Of a stretch of DNA of 64,000 nt, positions 58,781 to 64,000 are shown piece by piece (position 1 is the stretch's first letter; each line of letters starts with the position of its first letter). The notes under the pieces were generated by a model that saw only the letters and a list, made by a program, of their open reading frames with translations, had not been told where the DNA came from and did no database searches. Location of the stretch: contig NZ_CAJYVU010000175.1 of assembly GCF_913778135.1 (NCBI RefSeq), forward strand, positions 1 to 64,000. Reading direction: 5' to 3'. This stretch comes from an uncultured Sphingomonas sp. (lineage in GTDB: Bacteria; Pseudomonadota; Alphaproteobacteria; Sphingomonadales; Sphingomonadaceae). The translations under genes were made by a program, and so were the position numbers.

Positions 58781-59151
58781 ACGGGCGCAGCGTTCTCGAG
58801 AAGCCAGGCCTGAGGCCGAGCGAGGCGCCCGCGTGCGTCGACCTGCCGCCCGCGTTCGCTGCGGCCCTACCCGCGAGCGACGAGCAGAACTCCGAGACGA
58901 ATTTGGTACTCGTGCGCGATCGCGCCGGGGTCGCAGCTTCCTTTGCGCCGGGCAAACGGCTTGGTTTGGGCTATTCCAAACGCTCGGGCGCGCACGCTAG
59001 CGACTTGTCGCGAGATATGGGTTGGGAGATGCTGGCGGCCGCGGACTTCCTCCCAGTGACACAGGTCGCGTTGGACGACGACTGGTCGGCGCTGCGCTTT
59101 CGCCCGCGCGCCGAGATCAGGCGGCTGACCCGCGCGAGCGAGCGCGCGTGA
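58777..59151 (+). CDS. Small hypothetical protein, translationally coupled (GTG start)
   Basis: 124 codons, GTGA overlaps with fabI stop upstream and with GNAT start downstream. Confidence 0.5.
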   Translation: MNGRSVLEKPGLRPSEAPACVDLPPAFAAALPASDEQNSETNLVLVRDRAGVAASFAPGKRLGLGYSKRSGAHASDLSRDMGWEMLAAADFLPVTQVALDDDWSALRFRPRAEIRRLTRASERA

Positions 59152-59669
59152 TCGCGATCCGGCCCGCCAGCGGACATGACGTTGCCGCGATCGACGCACT
59201 GCTGCGCACCAGCTTCGCACAAGCGGAGGAAGCCGATCTGGTCCGCGATCTGTGCATCGCAGGCGACATGGTGCTGATGCTCGCCGCGCATGACGAGGAC
59301 ACGGGCACGCTCGCCGGGACGGTGGCATTCAGCCGCATGGACGTGGCGGTCGCGGGCAAGCCGATCGCGGCGGTCGCGCTGGCGCCAGTGGCGGTCGCGG
59401 CGGACTACCGCCACAAAGGGGTCGCCGAGGCGCTGATCCAGGCCGGGATCAACCGGCTGGAGCAGGAAGGCGTGATGCTGTGCTTCGTGCTGGGCGATCC
59501 CGCTTTCTACGCGCGCTTCGGGTTCGATGCTGATTTCGCGCGCAATTTCGACTCGCCTTATGCGGGCGATTACCTGATGGCGCTGGCGTTACAGGGTGGG
59601 TTGGTGCCGTGCGGAGTGCGCGAACATGCCCGTCACGCACCCGCATTTGCCAGGCTGTCGCAACCATGA
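59148..59669 (+). CDS. GNAT family N-acetyltransferase
   Basis: [42 protein letters not shown]. Confidence 0.92.
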   Translation: MIAIRPASGHDVAAIDALLRTSFAQAEEADLVRDLCIAGDMVLMLAAHDEDTGTLAGTVAFSRMDVAVAGKPIAAVALAPVAVAADYRHKGVAEALIQAGINRLEQEGVMLCFVLGDPAFYARFGFDADFARNFDSPYAGDYLMALALQGGLVPCGVREHARHAPAFARLSQP

Positions 59670-60733
59670 GCTTCAACACCTTCGGCCGTGTATTTCGCTT
59701 CACCACCTGGGGAGAGAGCCACGGGCCGGCGATCGGCACGGTGGTCGATGGCTGCCCGCCGGGCATCGCGCTGACCGAAAGCGACATCCAGCCGTGGCTC
59801 GACCAGCGGCGCCCGGGCACCTCGCGCTTCACGACGCAGCGACGCGAGCCCGACCAAATACGCATTCTGTCGGGTGTGTTCGAGGGCAAGACAACCGGCA
59901 CGCCGATCAGCCTGATGATCGAGAACGTCGACCAACGATCGAAGGATTATTCGGAGGTCGCGCAGGCCTATCGGCCCGGACACGCCGATTACGCCTATGA
60001 TGCCAAATACGGCTTCCGCGACTATCGCGGCGGCGGGCGGTCGTCGGCACGCGAGACCGCGTCGCGCGTCGCGGCCGGCGCCGTCGCGCGCCTAGTCGTG
60101 CCGCAAGTGCGCATCCGCGCCTGGGTCGAGGCGATCGGCGGCGACGCGGTCGATCCCGCCAACTTCGACGACGCGCAGATCGACGCCAATCCGTTCTTCT
60201 GCCCCGACGCCGCTGCTGCTGCGCGCTGGGAGGCGAAGGTCGATACCGCGCGCAAGGCGGGATCATCGCTCGGCGCGGTGGTCGCGTGCGAGGCGTCGGG
60301 TGTGCCCGCCGGCTGGGGGGCGCCACTCTACGCCAAGCTCGACAGCGAACTCGCCGCCGCGGCGATGTCGATCAACGCGGTCAAGGGCGTGGAGATCGGG
60401 GACGGCTTCGCTGCCGCGGCGCTGACGGGCGAGCAGAACGCCGATGCGATGCGCCCCGGCGCTGATAGGCCTGCGTTTCTCGCGAATCACGCCGGTGGGA
60501 TCGCGGGTGGGATAGCGACCGGGCAGCCGATCCGACTTCGCGTCGCATTCAAGCCGACCAGTTCCATCCTGACTCCGGTCGAGACGATCTCACGCGCCGG
60601 CGAAGCGGCGCAGATCGCGACGCGCGGGCGCCATGACCCTTGCGTCGGCATCCGCGGCGTGCCGGTGGTGGAGGCCATGGTCGCGCTGGTGCTCGCCGAT
60701 CAGGCGCTGCTCCACCGGGCGCAATGTGGATGA
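59666..60733 (+). CDS. aroC: Chorismate synthase
   Basis: [56 protein letters not shown]. Confidence 0.97.
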   Translation: MSFNTFGRVFRFTTWGESHGPAIGTVVDGCPPGIALTESDIQPWLDQRRPGTSRFTTQRREPDQIRILSGVFEGKTTGTPISLMIENVDQRSKDYSEVAQAYRPGHADYAYDAKYGFRDYRGGGRSSARETASRVAAGAVARLVVPQVRIRAWVEAIGGDAVDPANFDDAQIDANPFFCPDAAAAARWEAKVDTARKAGSSLGAVVACEASGVPAGWGAPLYAKLDSELAAAAMSINAVKGVEIGDGFAAAALTGEQNADAMRPGADRPAFLANHAGGIAGGIATGQPIRLRVAFKPTSSILTPVETISRAGEAAQIATRGRHDPCVGIRGVPVVEAMVALVLADQALLHRAQCG

Positions 60734-60826
60734 TTGTTGCGAGAGAGCAATAAAACTCGTGCTCATAACCGAGCTGCCAAGTACATTCTTTCAGATCATA
60801 GTCGTTGATTCGTACTGATCCACGAC

Positions 60827-60864
60827 AAGTCTGCGGGCCTCTACCAAGTCTTAGGGCCTCTACC
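60827..60864. repeat. Tandem 19-bp direct repeat AAGTCTKMGGGCCTCTACC x2
   Basis: Unit 1 60827-60845, unit 2 60846-60864, 17/19 identical. Confidence 0.75.
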
Positions 60865-60908
60865 TGTCTTGTCGCTGGACCAGCCGGCCGCGGCGGCGGC
60901 CTGCCCTC

Positions 60909-60933
60909 GGAACATCTTGCAACAGCCCTCGTT
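60909..60933 (+). promoter_or_regulatory. EcfG-type (general stress response) sigma promoter
   Basis: GGAAC-N16-CGTT exactly, 29 nt upstream of the ATG at 60963. Confidence 0.65.
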
Positions 60934-60962
60934 GAGCCTTCCGATACGAAGGAGAGACTGAG

Positions 60963-61334
60963 ATGCGTTACATGATCCCCCTCGCCGCGGTGGCGCTTGC
61001 GCTCCCCGCAATTGCTTCTGCGCAGACGACCGGCGGTACCGCCGGCGGCACGATGGGCGCCGGCACCACGACCGGCACGATGGGTACCCAGACCGGCACG
61101 ATGGGCACGATGAACCCGACGTCGCCGAGCACCGGCAGCACGATGTCGACCAACTCGACCATGAGCACCCCGTCGACCACCACGACGACGCGGTCAACGC
61201 GTCGCAGCACGCGCAAGGGCACGATGTCGTCGCCCAGCACAATGCCGAGCACGTCAACCACCGACTCGACGATGATGCCATCGACCGATCCGATGAGCAC
61301 GACGCCGAATGCGATGGGCAGCGCGCCGCGCTAA
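60963..61334 (+). CDS. Small secreted low-complexity Thr/Ser/Met/Gly-rich protein
   Basis: Signal peptide MRYMIPLAAVALALPAIASA; rest T/S/G/M repeats; RBS GAAGGAGAG. Confidence 0.75.
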   Translation: MRYMIPLAAVALALPAIASAQTTGGTAGGTMGAGTTTGTMGTQTGTMGTMNPTSPSTGSTMSTNSTMSTPSTTTTTRSTRRSTRKGTMSSPSTMPSTSTTDSTMMPSTDPMSTTPNAMGSAPR

Positions 61335-61357
61335 ACGCGCAGTATGAGTTGACACAG

Positions 61358-61386
61358 AAAGGCCCGGGTTACGCCGGGGCCTTTTC
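61358..61386 (+). terminator. Terminator after Thr-rich protein
   Basis: AAAGGCCCGG GTTACG CCGGGGCCTTTT. Confidence 0.75.
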
Positions 61387-61400
61387 GTATATTTGCCGGG

Positions 61401-62690
61401 TCAATCCGCGAACGGATCGCGGACAAGGATCGTATCCTCGCGCTCCGGGCTGGTAGAGACGAGTGCTACCGGACAGCGGATCAACTCCTCGACGCGGCGG
61501 ATGTACTTGATCGCCTGCGCCGGCAGGTCGGCCCAGCTGCGCGCACCCGCGGTTGAGCCGGACCAACCTTCCATCACCTCGTAGACCGGCTCGACCTCCG
61601 CCTGATCCTTGGCGTGCGCGGGGTAATAGTCGAGCTCTTGCCCGCGCAGGCGGTAGCCCGTGCAGATGCTGATCGTCTCGAACCCGTCGAGTACATCGAG
61701 CTTGGTGAGCGCGATTCCGGTGATGCCGCTAACCGCCGCCGACTGGCGCACCAGCACCGCGTCGAACCAGCCGCACCGCCGCTTGCGTCCCGTCACCGTG
61801 CCGAATTCGCGCCCGCGCGTGCCGAGCCGCTCGCCGGTCGCGTCGTCTAGCTCGGTCGGAAACGGTCCCGAGCCGACCCGCGTCGTGTACGCCTTGGCGA
61901 TGCCGAGCACGAAGCCGACCGCCGCCGGTCCCAGCCCCGATCCGCCCGCCGCGGTGCCCGCGATCGTGTTTGACGAGGTGACATAGGGGTAGGTGCCGTG
62001 GTCGACGTCGAGCAGCACGCCCTGCGCGCCCTCGAACAGGATGCGGCGACCGGCGGTCCGCGCCTCGTTCAGGTCGCGCCAGACCGGCTTCGCGAACGAG
62101 AGAACGAAATTGGCGATCTCGCGCAGGTCGGCGAGCAGGCGCTCGCGATCGATCGGCGCCTCACCGAAACCGGCACGCAGCGCGTCGTGGTGCGCGCATA
62201 GGCGGTCGAGCTGAGGGCCGAGATCATCCAGATGCGCTAGGTCGCAGACACGCAGCGCGCGACGCCCAACCTTGTCCTCATACGCCGGACCGATGCCGCG
62301 GCGCGTGGTGCCGATCTTCCCCGCGCCACTCGCATCCTCGCGCAAGGCATCCAGATCGCGGTGGAACGGCAGGATCAGCGCGCAAGTGTCCGCGATCCTG
62401 AGCGTGTCGGGAGTGGCGACGACGCCCTGCTCGCCCAGCCGCTGCACCTCGTCGCGAAGCGCCCAGGGATCGAGCACCACGCCGTTGCCGATCACCGACG
62501 GCGTGCCGCGCACGATGCCCGATGGCAGCAGCGACAGCTTGTAGACGTTCTCACCGACCACCAGCGTATGGCCCGCGTTGTGCCCGCCCTGAAAGCGGAC
62601 GACCACGTCGGCGCGCTCGGCCAGCCAGTCAACGACCTTGCCCTTGCCCTCGTCGCCCCACTGAGCGCCGATCACCGCTACGTTCGCCAT
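61401..62690 (-). CDS. purA: Adenylosuccinate synthetase
   Basis: [56 protein letters not shown]. Confidence 0.97.
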   Translation of the reverse strand: MANVAVIGAQWGDEGKGKVVDWLAERADVVVRFQGGHNAGHTLVVGENVYKLSLLPSGIVRGTPSVIGNGVVLDPWALRDEVQRLGEQGVVATPDTLRIADTCALILPFHRDLDALREDASGAGKIGTTRRGIGPAYEDKVGRRALRVCDLAHLDDLGPQLDRLCAHHDALRAGFGEAPIDRERLLADLREIANFVLSFAKPVWRDLNEARTAGRRILFEGAQGVLLDVDHGTYPYVTSSNTIAGTAAGGSGLGPAAVGFVLGIAKAYTTRVGSGPFPTELDDATGERLGTRGREFGTVTGRKRRCGWFDAVLVRQSAAVSGITGIALTKLDVLDGFETISICTGYRLRGQELDYYPAHAKDQAEVEPVYEVMEGWSGSTAGARSWADLPAQAIKYIRRVEELIRCPVALVSTSPEREDTILVRDPFAD

Positions 62691-62956
62691 GAGATACAGA
62701 ACTCCGCCTGCCGCGTGCAATCCGCGCGCCCTTCGACAGGGCTCGGCGCGCGAACGGTTCCGAATTGTCCGCGGCGCGGGTAGCCGCGCGCGCGCGGCGG
62801 GTCAACCGGGCGGAAGGTCACTCCCCGCGCATGTGTGCGCCCGCGAGACTTCACGGCGGTGAAAAAGAGTAACGGCATCTCTGGCGACGACCATCAATCC
62901 GGGAAAGCGGTCGGGCTTCGATAAAGAGCATGAACGCTGCCACTGCTAGGTGCCGA

Positions 62957-63660
62957 TTACCGCGCCACCTTTTCGCGAAGCAGCCAATCGAAAGCGTGTG
63001 CGATTGCCCGTTGACCGTCGCGTCTCACCGGCGCGCCATGCGCCATCAGCACGCACTCAGTCGGCCACGCCCTTATGCGTCGTGCCGCCTCTATGGCGGA
63101 CACGCGATCGCGAAAAGACATCCGGAATTTTCGCGGAACCGTTGGTTTGTCGGCGGTTAGAAAATCGAGCTTGGCGATCATGGCCCGCCATCCCTTGAAC
63201 CAACCTGCTTCGAAGTGCTGGATGAGATCGGCGAAGAGCGCCGTCCGGCTCGCGCGGTGGAAGAACACGACCTCCATAGTTAACCGGTTATTTCCGACGA
63301 CGACCTGATCGATGTCGCCCGACCAACCCGGCGCCGGCACATCCTCAAGGTCGCGATCCCACCTCAAGTCCGGCCGTTTGATCCGCAATGCCGGCACGGC
63401 GTAGGAGAGCGCGTCCGGGTATGCGACCTGCCACTCACCAACGAATACATGGTGCAGCGTGTTGGCGCGACGAGATGTCTGACCGATCCCAGATCATCGA
63501 CCGCGGCCTGAAGCTCGTCGGAAAGAGCTGTGGGCGACCAGATCAGTAAAGCGCCGTCCGACAGGCGGATGACGGCCATACGCGTCGGATAGACAAACCC
63601 TGCGACCGACACAGCTGGCCCATCAACGATCCACAGGTCTCTACCGAACGGCTGCAGCAT
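62957..63660 (-). pseudogene. DUF4336-like protein gene interrupted by a frameshift near 63461-63465
   Basis: N-part LWIVDGPAVSVAGFVYPTRMAVIRLSDGALLIWSP...HLVAPT; C-part in another frame NTLHHVFVGEWQVAYPDALSYAVPALRIKRPDLRWD...EVVFFHRASRTALFADLI. Confidence 0.8.
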
Positions 63661-63705
63661 CCACTTATCCTCAGGCGCCGCGTTGGGCGAAAGCCCGACA
63701 CTATT

Positions 63706-64000
63706 TTACAATTGGCGCACCTCGCCCGCTTCCAACACATGCGTGCATAGTTGCGCCCCTGGCGTGTCGCTTTCCTCGAGGGCGGCAACGGTGACCCAGC
63801 CAACAGCGCGCATCGCCGTGGCGTCGGCGGGGGCGGTGCCGAGCGGCAGGAACAGCCGGCGTCGCTCGGGTGCGGGTTCGCTCGCCAGCCGGTCGCCGTA
63901 GAGCGAGAAGCCGGTCGCCACCTCCTCCGCGCCGCCTTCGTGGACGATCGTGTAGGTGCCGCCGCGGCCGATCTCCGCGCTGGCGCCGCGCACGAACAGC
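63706..64000 (-). CDS. hisZ: ATP phosphoribosyltransferase regulatory subunit (HisZ), C-terminal part, runs off window
   Basis: Open to window end; GFSLYGDRL...RLFLPLGT...MRAVGWVTVAAL resembles HisZ C-terminus; upstream of purA. Confidence 0.65.
   Translation of the reverse strand, partial: LFVRGASAEIGRGGTYTIVHEGGAEEVATGFSLYGDRLASEPAPERRRLFLPLGTAPADATAMRAVGWVTVAALEESDTPGAQLCTHVLEAGEVRQL

Overview
GC-rich bacterial window whose gene content and style fit Sphingomonadales (inferred, no taxonomy search run). Three parts. (1) 1-3.5 kb: ribonucleotide reductase alpha subunit, a clear terminator and a DHA2-type MFS transporter. (2) 3.7-32.4 kb: a dense polysaccharide-utilisation locus. It has a FadR-type GntR regulator, an SSS sugar symporter, a complete-looking De Ley-Doudoroff-type galactose route (Gfo/Idh sugar dehydrogenase, SMP-30 lactonase, IlvD/Edd dehydratase, DgoK, DgoA, mutarotase), two TonB-dependent receptors, three GH43-like propeller proteins, a GH5-like enzyme, a sialidase/GH93-like enzyme, an SGNH esterase, an unassigned TIM-barrel-like candidate hydrolase, two Cys-type sulfatases and a formylglycine-generating-enzyme (FGE) homologue with both catalytic-type cysteines. 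My hypothesis is a self-contained system for a sulfated (arabino)galactan. A short AT-rich motif (core ATCATAY) recurs at the main promoter regions of this locus. (3) 32.6-64 kb: mostly core genes (S9 peptidase, DEAD helicase, AI-2E, ClpS, phasin/PhaC, aminotransferase, Rsh, DUF885, M48, GT2, alpha-E/ATP-grasp plus transglutaminase, DnaJ, YihY, FabI, AroC, PurA, HisZ end). Notable signals there: a frameshifted DUF4336 gene, an EcfG-type promoter in front of a Thr-rich secreted peptide, a paired inverted-repeat operator and an internal start at the phasin gene, and a perfect palindrome at an HxlR gene. No tRNA, rRNA, CRISPR array, transposase or prophage was recognised. All family assignments come from reading motifs, not from database searches.
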